Assembly (NCBI GenBank): GCA_037190175.1
Contig: JBBCJM010000270.1
Coordinates: 1 to 29,244, forward strand
Source: JBBCJM01 sp037190175
Lineage (GTDB): Bacteria; Pseudomonadota; Alphaproteobacteria; Rhodobacterales; Rhodobacteraceae
Length of the DNA stretch: 29,244 bases
Reading direction: 5' to 3'
The notes below the pieces were generated by a model that made no database searches, had not been told where the DNA came from, and saw only the letters and a list, made by a program, of their open reading frames with translations. The position numbers and the translations under genes are program-made. Positions 21,509 to 28,100 of the stretch are shown here, piece after piece; the first letter of the stretch is position 1, and each line of letters opens with the position of its first letter.

Positions 21509-21749
21509 CCTTGTTGCTCCTTCGCACGGAGATGAAGCGGGGCAGATCGTCCGCCAGACGAATACGCCGGTGAACAGCCTGTCCCCGACCTGGCCCACCA
21601 CCTTGAACCGCTCCTCACCATCCACCGGGCGGATCGAGGGAAGGACCAGATGGTTGTCGTCCTCGAAAATGCGGTCGCCAAAGGCCAGCGAGAGCTTGTG
21701 CTTCTGCCGGGTTGGCGGCGTCTTTCGCGGGGTCGAACCTGTCCGCCAT
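21477..21749 (-). pseudogene. BrnT-type toxin with two compensating frameshifts
   Basis: Three pieces in order give a full 90-residue BrnT RNase toxin: MADRFDPAKDAAN in the start frame, RQKHKLSLAFGDRIFEDDNH through GDRLFTGVFVWR in a second frame, and DDLPRFISVRRSNKGEERAY WSSG back in the first, ending in TGA. The first shift is an extra C in the CCC run at 21709-21711 (AACCCGG for AACCGG); the second is a lost base near 21551-21556 (TGGCGGAC for TGGCGNGAC). As written, translation from 21749 leaves the family after 13 residues and stops after 44 at 21615. The length restored by undoing both changes is a whole number of codons and normal for the family. It is either a decaying gene or two sequence errors. 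Confidence 0.8.
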
Positions 21750-21756
21750 GACAGGG

Positions 21757-21788
21757 GTATATATACGGAAATCCCGCAGTAAACGCAA
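21757..21788 (-). promoter_or_regulatory. Promoter and operator of the toxin-antitoxin pair
   Basis: On the minus strand TTGCGT is followed after 17 bases by TATATA; the latter lies in the 10-base palindrome GTATATATAC (21757-21766), a likely antitoxin-binding site. The start ATG at 21749 follows the palindrome after 7 bases with no ribosome-binding site between, so the message would be leaderless or nearly so. Confidence 0.5.
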
Positions 21789-21874
21789 CACATCCCCGCC
21801 CGCCCGGTTAAGCAAATCGTGGCAACCGCGGCGCAGCCTTTCCCGTGGCGCAGGGGGCGCCTTGGGGGTGACCG

Positions 21875-22052
21875 ATGAGACAGGAGATGTTCGCGCTGTC
21901 GCTGGGCTTTGCCGGGTTGATCGTCGCCGTGCAGGCGGCCGTGGAGCGGCTGGCGCAGCACCATGCCGCAGGGCCTCGCCTGCCTGATCGCCGGCGGCCG
22001 GGGCCATGAACCCGGCGCCGCCCCTCTGCCGGCCAGGGGCGACCCGGCGTGA
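21875..22052 (+). pseudogene. Internally deleted remnant of a small secreted protein
   Basis: The first part reads MRQEMFALSLGFAGLIVAVQAAVERLAQ, a signal peptide plus the start of a mature chain, and in this frame ends at 22009 after 44 residues. In the next frame, from 21972, GLACLIAGGRG...LPARGDPA runs to TGA at 22052. Both ends match, from memory, a small periplasmic protein common in Rhodobacteraceae of about 110-120 residues, whose middle (a GETRQSIGL and GSWTITVT section) is absent here. So roughly 55 residues have been lost together with the frame. Function of the intact protein is unknown. It lies next to the broken toxin gene. Confidence 0.6.
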
Positions 22053-22083
22053 CCGGCCGCTCCTCGAGCCTTCCGGCTCTCCT

Positions 22084-22102
22084 CGCTGGTTCCATTCCAG
22101 CG
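22084..22102 (-). terminator. Possible hairpin after the TSUP permease gene
   Basis: CGCTGG and CCAGCG pair around TTCCATT, about 32 bases after the permease stop. The stem is short and there is no T-run. Confidence 0.25.
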
Positions 22103-22133
22103 ATGACAGCCCGGCCGGGGCGGGAAGAGCGGC

Positions 22134-22877
22134 CTATCCCCGCGCCGCCTGCCAGATCAGCCGCAGCGAGACCAGCAGCAGCGCCGCGGTGACGAGGCGG
22201 AAGAACGGCGCCTCGGGGATCACCCGCACCAGCCGCACCCCGGCCAGCACCGCCAGCACCGCCGGAACCGCCAGCCAGGCCGCCACCGCCAGGCTGTCGG
22301 CGGTGATCTGGCCCAGCGCCCAATAGGGCCCCAGCTTGATCGCGTTGGTGAAGGCGAAGACCACGGTGGTGGTGCTGACGAAGGCGGACTTGGACAGCCC
22401 CAGCGGCTGGACGAAGACCTGATAGGGCGGCCCGCCCGAATGGCTCACGAAACTGGTGAAGCCCGAGATCGTGCTCCAGAACAGTCCCTTGCGCCATGTC
22501 GCCGGGCGGGGCTCGGGCCGCACCCGCCGCCGCAGGATCAGGTTCAGGCCGAAGACCAGCCCGATCGCCCCCACCAGCCCGGTGACCCAGCGCACCGGCA
22601 CCAGGCTGGCCGTGGCCCAGCCCAGCACGACCCCCACCGCGATCCCCGTGGCCACGATGCGGAACACCCGCCGGTCGAAGCCGCGGCGATAGGCCCAGAC
22701 CCCGAAGAGATCCGAGACCACATAGATCGGCAACAAGAGCCCCGCCGCCGCCACCGGCGAGATCACCAGCGACAGGAGCGGCACCGACAGGGTGCCGACA
22801 TGCATCATGCCGCCCTTGGCCAGCCCGACGCTGACCGCGGCCAGCACCGCCAGCGTCCAGAACTCCCATCCCGCCAT
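22134..22877 (-). CDS. TSUP (TauE/SafE) family sulfite/organic anion permease
   Basis: A 247-residue inner-membrane protein with about seven to eight hydrophobic helices. The two repeat motifs of the family are visible: VSVGLAKGGMMHVGTLSVPLL near the N-terminus (G-x-GG-type loop) and GFTSFVSHSGGPPYQVFVQPLGLSKSAFVSTTTVVFAFTN in the middle. TSUP proteins export sulfite, sulfonates or similar anions; substrate not deducible. ATG at 22877 has GGAGG seven bases upstream. It is divergent from mdh across 175 bases that contain a strong palindrome. Confidence 0.88.
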   Translation of the reverse strand: MAGWEFWTLAVLAAVSVGLAKGGMMHVGTLSVPLLSLVISPVAAAGLLLPIYVVSDLFGVWAYRRGFDRRVFRIVATGIAVGVVLGWATASLVPVRWVTGLVGAIGLVFGLNLILRRRVRPEPRPATWRKGLFWSTISGFTSFVSHSGGPPYQVFVQPLGLSKSAFVSTTTVVFAFTNAIKLGPYWALGQITADSLAVAAWLAVPAVLAVLAGVRLVRVIPEAPFFRLVTAALLLVSLRLIWQAARG

Positions 22878-22916
22878 TCGCCCGCCTCCGCCGCCCCCAT
22901 AGCGCGGGCAGGGTAG

Positions 22917-22935
22917 GGTGGGCAATCTGCCCACC
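22917..22935. promoter_or_regulatory. Palindrome in the TSUP-mdh divergent region
   Basis: GGTGGGCA-ATC-TGCCCACC is a perfect inverted repeat with 8-base arms and a 3-base centre, 40 bases upstream of the permease start and 118 bases upstream of mdh. It could be an operator for the permease gene. I cannot name the regulator. Confidence 0.4.
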
Positions 22936-23052
22936 ACCCGCGCCGGCGCAACAAACGGACCCGTCGGGATGCCGCAGCGCAGCATCCTTGCGCCGCGCCC
23001 GCATTCGCTCTAGGGACAGCGCCGACCCAAATCACGCATCCGGGAGCAACCC

Positions 23053-24015
23053 ATGGCACGACCCAAGATCGCACTGATCGGCGCGGGGCAGATCGGCGGC
23101 ACGCTGGCCCATCTGGCCGCCATCAAGGAGCTGGGCGATATCGTCCTGTTCGACATCGCCGAGGGCGTCCCGCAGGGCAAGGCGCTGGACATCGCCGAAT
23201 CGGGCCCCTCGGAGGGCTTCGATGCCAGCCTGAAGGGCGCCAACAGCTATGAGGATATCGCCGGGGCCGATGTCTGCATCGTCACCGCCGGGGTGCCGCG
23301 CAAACCGGGGATGAGCCGCGACGACCTGCTGGGCATCAACCTGAAGGTCATGAAGTCGGTGGGCGAGGGCATCGCCAGACACGCCCCGAACGCCTTCGTC
23401 ATCTGCATCACCAACCCGCTGGACGCCATGGTCTGGGCGCTGCGCGAGTTCTCGGGCCTGCCGCACCACATGGTGGTGGGGATGGCCGGCGTGCTCGACT
23501 CGGCGCGCTTCCGGCACTTCCTGTCGCTGGAGTTCGGCGTCTCGATGCGCGACGTGACGGCCTTCGTCCTCGGCGGGCACGGCGACACCATGGTGCCGCT
23601 GGCCCGCTATTCCACCGTGGCCGGCATCCCGCTGCCCGACCTGGTCGCCATGGGCTGGACCACGCAGGAGAAGCTCGACGCCATCGTCCAGCGCACCCGC
23701 GACGGCGGGGCCGAGATCGTGGGCCTCCTGAAGACCGGCTCGGCCTTCTACGCGCCCGCCACCAGCGCCATCGAGATGGCCGAGAGCTATCTCAAGGACC
23801 AGAAGCGCGTGCTGCCCTGCGCAGCCTATGCCAAGGGCCAGTTCGGGCTGGACGGGCTCTACGTTGGCGTGCCCACCGTGATCGGCAAGGGCGGGATCGA
23901 GAAGATCGTCGACATCAAGCTCAATGCCGACGAACAGGCGATGTTCACCAGGTCGGTCGAGGCGGTGAAGGGCCTCGTCGCCGCCTGCAAGGGCATCGAC
24001 CCCTCGCTGGGCTGA
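23053..24015 (+). CDS. mdh: Malate dehydrogenase
   Basis: A 320-residue NAD-dependent malate dehydrogenase of the lactate dehydrogenase-like type usual in alphaproteobacteria; it makes oxaloacetate in the TCA cycle. It has GAGQIGG (10-16), Arg83 and Arg89 in TAGVPRKPGMSRDD, Asn121 in ITNPLDAM, Arg153 in LDSARFRHF and the catalytic His176 in GGHGDTM. Asp34 in VLFDIAEG after the second strand explains NAD preference. GGGAG precedes the ATG. A 10-bp terminator hairpin follows, so it is transcribed alone here, whereas in R. sphaeroides I recall sucCD following. Confidence 0.97.
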   Translation: MARPKIALIGAGQIGGTLAHLAAIKELGDIVLFDIAEGVPQGKALDIAESGPSEGFDASLKGANSYEDIAGADVCIVTAGVPRKPGMSRDDLLGINLKVMKSVGEGIARHAPNAFVICITNPLDAMVWALREFSGLPHHMVVGMAGVLDSARFRHFLSLEFGVSMRDVTAFVLGGHGDTMVPLARYSTVAGIPLPDLVAMGWTTQEKLDAIVQRTRDGGAEIVGLLKTGSAFYAPATSAIEMAESYLKDQKRVLPCAAYAKGQFGLDGLYVGVPTVIGKGGIEKIVDIKLNADEQAMFTRSVEAVKGLVAACKGIDPSLG

Positions 24016-24035
24016 GCCTTCTCGCCTATATGCAG

Positions 24036-24069
24036 GGGCGCGCCATCCGCTGGCGCGCCCTTGTCGTTG
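24036..24069 (+). terminator. Intrinsic terminator of mdh
   Basis: GGGCGCGCCA and TGGCGCGCCC form a perfect 10-bp stem around TCCGC, 20 bases after the mdh stop, followed by TTGTCGTTG. The tail is only partly T-rich but this is the strongest terminator-like structure in the window. Confidence 0.65.
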
Positions 24070-24088
24070 AAATCTGGGAGAGACGCAG

Positions 24089-24241
24089 ATGGCCAAGACC
24101 CCGAACACCGCCAAGGACCGCCAGCACGCGCTCGACCAGCCCCGGCGGGGGGCGCCCAAGGGCGACGAGGCGGCGGCGAAGAAGAAGGCCGATCTGCTGG
24201 AGCGCATGAAGGCCGCGGCGGCGAAGAAGAAGGGGGGCTGA
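24089..24241 (+). CDS. Small basic lysine/alanine-rich protein
   Basis: A 50-residue protein: MAKTPNTAKDRQHALDQ, a short arginine/glycine part, then ADLLERMKAAAAKKKGG. It is rich in lysine and alanine and would form a basic amphipathic helix in its second half. GGGAG lies eight bases upstream of the ATG, and third positions are G/C. Short proteins of this look are present in related genomes as far as I recall. Binding to nucleic acid or ribosomes is a guess from charge. Confidence 0.65.
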   Translation: MAKTPNTAKDRQHALDQPRRGAPKGDEAAAKKKADLLERMKAAAAKKKGG

Positions 24242-24309
24242 CCCGCCCCTTGCCCGCGCCGCCGCTTTCCGGCAAGCCTGCGCACCCGAGAGCCAAGGGA
24301 GGCCGCGGC

Positions 24310-25539
24310 ATGACCCCGGTGGAAGACGAACTCTGCACCCGCCTGACCCGCTATTGCGCCATCGACAGCCAGAGCGATGCCGACAGCCCCTCCTCGCCCT
24401 CGACCGCGATCCAGCTGGACATGGCGCGGCTGCTGGTGGCGGAACTGACCGAGATCGGCGCCAGCGACGTGCGGCTGACCGACTACGGCGCGGTGCTGGC
24501 CACCATCCCGGGCACCGCCCCGGGGCCGACCATCGGCTTCCTCGCCCACATGGACACCGCGCCGCAGTTCAGCGCCACCGGCGTGAAGCCGCGCGTCATC
24601 CGCGGCTACAACGGCGGGCCGGTCTCCTTCCCCGACAACCCCGCGCTGGTGCTCTCGCCCGAGACCTCGCCCTATCTGGCTGGCAAGATCGGGCATGACA
24701 TCGTGACCGCCTCGGGCACCACGCTGCTCGGCGCCGACGACAAGGCCGGGATCGCCGTGATCATGACCGCCGCCCGCCGCCTGCTGGCCGAAAGGCCGTC
24801 GCACGGCCCCATCCGGCTGGTCTTCACCCCCGACGAGGAGATCGGCCGCGGCGTCGACAACCGCCTGCCCGCCGACCTGGGCGTGGATTTCGCCTATACC
24901 TTCGACGGCGGCGCGGTGGGCGAGATCGAGTACGAGACCTTCTCGGCCGACGGGGCGGTGGTCACCGTCAAGGGCGTCTCGATCCACCCGGGATTGGCCA
25001 CCGGCAAGCTGGTCAGCGCCATCACCTTGGCGGCCAGGATCCTCTCCGCCCTGCCGCAGGCCACGCTGACCCCCGACACCACCGCGGGCCGCGAGGGCTT
25101 CATCCACGCCACCGACATGGACGGCACCGCGGCCCGGATGCGGATCCGCTTCATCCTGCGGGACTTCGAGCTGGAGGGGCTGGCAGCCAAGGGCGCGCTG
25201 CTGCAGCAGGTCTGCGCCGCGGTGCAGGCGGGCGAGCCGCGGGCCGAGATCGCCTGCGAGATCGCCCCGCAGTACCGCAACATGCGCTACTGGCTGGAGA
25301 AGGACATGCGGCCGGTGGATCTGGCCCGCGCGGCGGTGCGCGACCTGGGGATCGAGCCGGTCTCGGTGCCGATCCGCGGCGGCACCGACGGCTCGCGGCT
25401 GACCGAGATGGGGGTGCCCTGCCCGAACCTGTTCACGGGGATGCAGGACATCCACGGGCCGCTGGAATGGATCTCGGTGCAGGACATGGCCGTGGCCGCC
25501 GACCTGATGCTGGGCATCGCCCGCCGGGCCGCCGGCTGA
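24310..25539 (+). CDS. pepT: Peptidase T (tripeptide aminopeptidase)
   Basis: A 409-residue M20 metallopeptidase that removes the N-terminal residue from tripeptides in the cytoplasm. The zinc ligands and catalytic residues fit E. coli PepT with a shift of two or three: His80 and Asp82 in LAHMDTAP, Asp143 in GADDKAG, Glu176-Glu177 in TPDEEIGRG, Asp199 in YTFDGG, and the late His in MQDIHGPLEW. IRGGTDGSRLTEMG is also typical. ATG at 24310 has GGGAGG upstream; the frame is open from further left but has no family similarity there. The stop shares one base with the start of the acetyltransferase (TGATG). Confidence 0.95.
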   Translation: MTPVEDELCTRLTRYCAIDSQSDADSPSSPSTAIQLDMARLLVAELTEIGASDVRLTDYGAVLATIPGTAPGPTIGFLAHMDTAPQFSATGVKPRVIRGYNGGPVSFPDNPALVLSPETSPYLAGKIGHDIVTASGTTLLGADDKAGIAVIMTAARRLLAERPSHGPIRLVFTPDEEIGRGVDNRLPADLGVDFAYTFDGGAVGEIEYETFSADGAVVTVKGVSIHPGLATGKLVSAITLAARILSALPQATLTPDTTAGREGFIHATDMDGTAARMRIRFILRDFELEGLAAKGALLQQVCAAVQAGEPRAEIACEIAPQYRNMRYWLEKDMRPVDLARAAVRDLGIEPVSVPIRGGTDGSRLTEMGVPCPNLFTGMQDIHGPLEWISVQDMAVAADLMLGIARRAAG

Positions 25540-25958
25540 TGAGCATCGTCGAGGTCGGGCCGGAGCGGATCGACCTCTTGCTGGCCATCGGCCCCGGCCT
25601 CTTCGACCACGCCATCCGCCCCGATCAGGCCCGGGCCTTTCTCGCCAGCCCCCTGAACGTGCTGCTGCTGGCCTGCGAGGGCGAGCTGGCGGTGGGGATG
25701 GCGACGGGCACCGTCCTTCTGCACCCCGACCAGCCGCCGGTGATGTTCGTGAACGAGGTCGGCACCCGCGAGACCCACCAGCGGCAGGGCGTGGCCGAGG
25801 CGCTGATGCGGCACATGCTGGACCTCGCCCGCGCCCGGGGCTGCGAGGGGCTGTGGCTGGGGACCGAGCCCGGGAACGCCCCGGCGCTGGGCCTTTACCG
25901 CAAGCTGGGCGGCAAGGAGGTGCCCTTCATCGGCTTCGGCTGGGACGAGGCGCTGTGA
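25539..25958 (+). CDS. GNAT family N-acetyltransferase
   Basis: A 139-residue acetyl-CoA-dependent transferase. The acetyl-CoA pyrophosphate loop is QRQGVA (residues 81-86), preceded by the FVNEVGTRE strand, and the C-terminal NAPALGLYRKLGGKEV carries the usual Asn and Tyr. The closest look-alikes are the compact AAC(3)-I-like proteins, but acceptor specificity cannot be read from this. It starts on the last base of the pepT stop and ends on the first base of the methyltransferase start (TGATG both times), so all three are one coupled transcript. Confidence 0.9.
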   Translation: MSIVEVGPERIDLLLAIGPGLFDHAIRPDQARAFLASPLNVLLLACEGELAVGMATGTVLLHPDQPPVMFVNEVGTRETHQRQGVAEALMRHMLDLARARGCEGLWLGTEPGNAPALGLYRKLGGKEVPFIGFGWDEAL

Positions 25959-26620
25959 TGGCCCTGCCCTCGCCCTACCTCGCCCCCGGCTTCTACGACC
26001 GCGCGCTCGCCGCGGGGCGGCACCGCGACATCGTGGGCGGACGGTGGGACGAGACCGGGGCGCTGCAACTCGCCCTGCTGCGCGCCGAGGGGATGGGGCC
26101 GGGCGACAGCCTGCTCGACATCGGCGCGGGGGCGCTGCGGCTGGGCTGCAAGGCGGTGCCGTTCCTGGCGCCGGGGACCTACTGGGCCACCGACGCCTCG
26201 CGCCCGCTGATGCTGCGGGGGCGCGAGCGGGAACTGCCCGACCCCGCGCGGCTGCCGGAGGACCGGCTGGTGGAGGATGCGGATTTCGCCTTTCCGGGGG
26301 TGCCGGAGACCATCGGCTATGCCATCGCCTTCGCCGTCTTCACCCACCTGCCGCCCGCCCGCATGCGCCCGGCGCTCGCCTCCCTCGCCGCCCGCTTCCC
26401 GCGGATGCGCGCGCTGCTGCTGACGGTGTTCCTGGCGCCCGAAGGCCACGAAGGCCCGCTGCGCCAGCCCGACGGCGTGGTCACCCACCCCGACCGCCCG
26501 CCCTGGCACCGGCCCGAGGCCGCGGTGCTGGCCGACTTCGCCGCCGCCGGCTGGCAGGCCCAACCCCGCCCCGACCGCCTGCCGCGCGGCCAGAGGCTTT
26601 TCGTGGCGCGGCGGGGATAG
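25958..26620 (+). CDS. Class I SAM-dependent methyltransferase-like protein
   Basis: A 220-residue protein with a Rossmann-type SAM motif SLLDIGAGALRLG (residues 51-63) and an acidic residue at the end of the second strand (WATDAS, Asp79). The FAVFTHLPPARM segment resembles motif IV and post-motif regions of small methyltransferases. The substrate is unknown. It is the third gene of the coupled set pepT-GNAT-methyltransferase. A hairpin element follows its stop after 30 bases. Confidence 0.8.
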   Translation: MALPSPYLAPGFYDRALAAGRHRDIVGGRWDETGALQLALLRAEGMGPGDSLLDIGAGALRLGCKAVPFLAPGTYWATDASRPLMLRGRERELPDPARLPEDRLVEDADFAFPGVPETIGYAIAFAVFTHLPPARMRPALASLAARFPRMRALLLTVFLAPEGHEGPLRQPDGVVTHPDRPPWHRPEAAVLADFAAAGWQAQPRPDRLPRGQRLFVARRG

Positions 26621-26649
26621 GGCTTCCGGCGTGGCACTGGCCGAGAGCG

Positions 26650-26710
26650 CCGGGGGGCCGTCTGCCCCCCGGACCCCCCGAGAGTATTTCTGCCAAGATG
26701 AAAGCGGGAG
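26650..26710 (+). repeat. GC-rich hairpin element, copy 4
   Basis: CCGGGGGGC and GCCCCCCGG form a 9-bp stem around CGTCT, followed by ACCCCCCGAGAGTATTT and a CTGCCAAGATGAAAGC tail. It follows the methyltransferase gene and faces copy 5. Confidence 0.8.
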
Positions 26711-26734
26711 CGGGAACAATTTGAATCAAAGTGT

Positions 26735-26787
26735 TTCTCAACTTGGTTCAAATACTCTGCGGGGGTCCGGGGGTGCAAAACCCCCGG
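26735..26787 (-). repeat. GC-rich hairpin element, copy 5
   Basis: Read on the minus strand: CCGGGGGT/ACCCCCGG stem with a 5-base loop, then ACCCCCGCAGAGTATTTG and AACCAAGTTGAGAAAC. It follows the HlyD-type gene after 24 bases and faces copy 4, repeating the arrangement seen at 12000-12233. Confidence 0.8.
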
Positions 26788-26810
26788 CGCTTGCCACCGG
26801 GCCGGACGGT

Positions 26811-28100
26811 TCAGCTTTCGCGGAACGCCCGGGCGAAGTAGTCGGTGAAGGGCTTCACCAGATAGGCCAGCGGGCTGCGGGCCTCGGTGCGGATGAAGGC
26901 CTCGACCGGCATCCCGGGCAGCAGCGTCAGGCTGCCCAGCTTCTCGACCTCGCCCGGCTCGGGCAGGATCTCGGCGCGGTAGAAGGTGCCGCCGGTGCGC
27001 TCGTCGGTGAAGGCGTCGGCCGAGACCACGGCGACGCGGCCCATGAGTTCCGGCGTGGTGCGGGCGGAGAAGGCCGAGAACACCAGCACCGCCGCCTGCC
27101 CGGGCTGCACCTGGTCGATGTGGATCGGCGGCACCTGCACCGCGATCACCAGCGGGCGGTCCTGCGGGATGAGGTAGAGCAGCGGCTCGGCCGGGCGCAC
27201 CACCGCGCGGGGGGTGGTGACGCCAAGGCCCATCACCACGCCCGCCACCGGCGCCAGGATCTCCAGCCGCGCCAGCCGTTCGGACAGCGCGCGCCGCCGC
27301 TCGGCCAGTTCCAGCTCGCGGTAGCCGATGTCGCGCAGCTGCGTATTGGCCTCCTCGCGCCGGGCGGCGGCCAGCCGCAGCGCCTCCAGCTCGATCTCGG
27401 TGATCCGGCCCTCGCTGGCCGCGCGGGCGGCGGCGAGTTCGCCGCGCTGGCCTTCCAGCCGCGCCTCCTCGCGTTGCAGCGCGAGCAGGCGCGCGGCCTG
27501 CGCCAGCCCCTTGTCCAGCAGTTCCTGCACCGAGGCGGTTTCGCTGCGTACCAGCGCCAGCTGGTCGCTGAGCGCGGCGATCTGGGCGTCGATCCCCTCG
27601 ATCTGCGCCCGGGTCTGGGCGATGCGGCGGTCGAGCTGTTCCACCTGCCGGGCCAGCGTATCGGCCCGCGCGGCGAAGAGCCGGCGCTGGCCCTCCATCA
27701 GCGCCGCGGCCTCGGGGCGGTCGGCGGACAGGCGCACCAGTTCCTCGGGGAACACCGGCTCGGCGGCCTCGTCGCGCTCGGCCTCCAGCCGGCCGCGGCG
27801 GGCGAGGATCTCCAGGAACTGGCTGTCGACGATGGCGAGCTCCGAGGCCAGCAGGGTGCCGTCCAGCCGGATCAGCGGCTGCCCGGCCGCCACGGCCTGC
27901 CCCTCGGCGACCATGATCGCCTCGACCACCCCGCCGTCGGGGTGCTGCACCACCTGCCGGTGCTGCTCCACCTCGATCCGGCCGGAGGCGACCACCGCGC
28001 CCTCCAGCGTGGTGGCGACCGACCAGACTCCGAAGCCGCCCAGCAGCGCCGCCAGCGTAAGGCAGCCCAGGATCAGCGGGCCGCGCGCCGAAAAGCTCAT
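26811..28100 (-). CDS. Type I secretion membrane fusion protein (HlyD/PrsE family)
   Basis: A 429-residue periplasmic adaptor that links an inner-membrane ABC exporter to an outer-membrane channel. A short cytoplasmic start and one membrane helix (about residues 6-28) are followed by a biotinyl-like half (GRIEVEQHRQVVQHPDGG), a long coiled coil (about 90-270), the second half LEILAPVAGVVMGLGV and a C-terminal HlyD domain ending PVEAFIRTEARSPLAYLVKPFTDYFARAFRES, the usual end. The ATG overlaps the ATPase stop by four bases. No substrate gene with glycine-rich RTX repeats is in the window, so the cargo is unknown. Confidence 0.93.
   Translation of the reverse strand: MSFSARGPLILGCLTLAALLGGFGVWSVATTLEGAVVASGRIEVEQHRQVVQHPDGGVVEAIMVAEGQAVAAGQPLIRLDGTLLASELAIVDSQFLEILARRGRLEAERDEAAEPVFPEELVRLSADRPEAAALMEGQRRLFAARADTLARQVEQLDRRIAQTRAQIEGIDAQIAALSDQLALVRSETASVQELLDKGLAQAARLLALQREEARLEGQRGELAAARAASEGRITEIELEALRLAAARREEANTQLRDIGYRELELAERRRALSERLARLEILAPVAGVVMGLGVTTPRAVVRPAEPLLYLIPQDRPLVIAVQVPPIHIDQVQPGQAAVLVFSAFSARTTPELMGRVAVVSADAFTDERTGGTFYRAEILPEPGEVEKLGSLTLLPGMPVEAFIRTEARSPLAYLVKPFTDYFARAFRES

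Noticed and set aside
24181..24240. AAGAAGAAG-type repeats
   Set aside because: Lysine codons of the small basic gene, not a sequence repeat of interest.
23032..25455. 807-codon minus-strand open frame across mdh and pepT
   Set aside because: Antisense shadow spanning two recognised genes on the plus strand.
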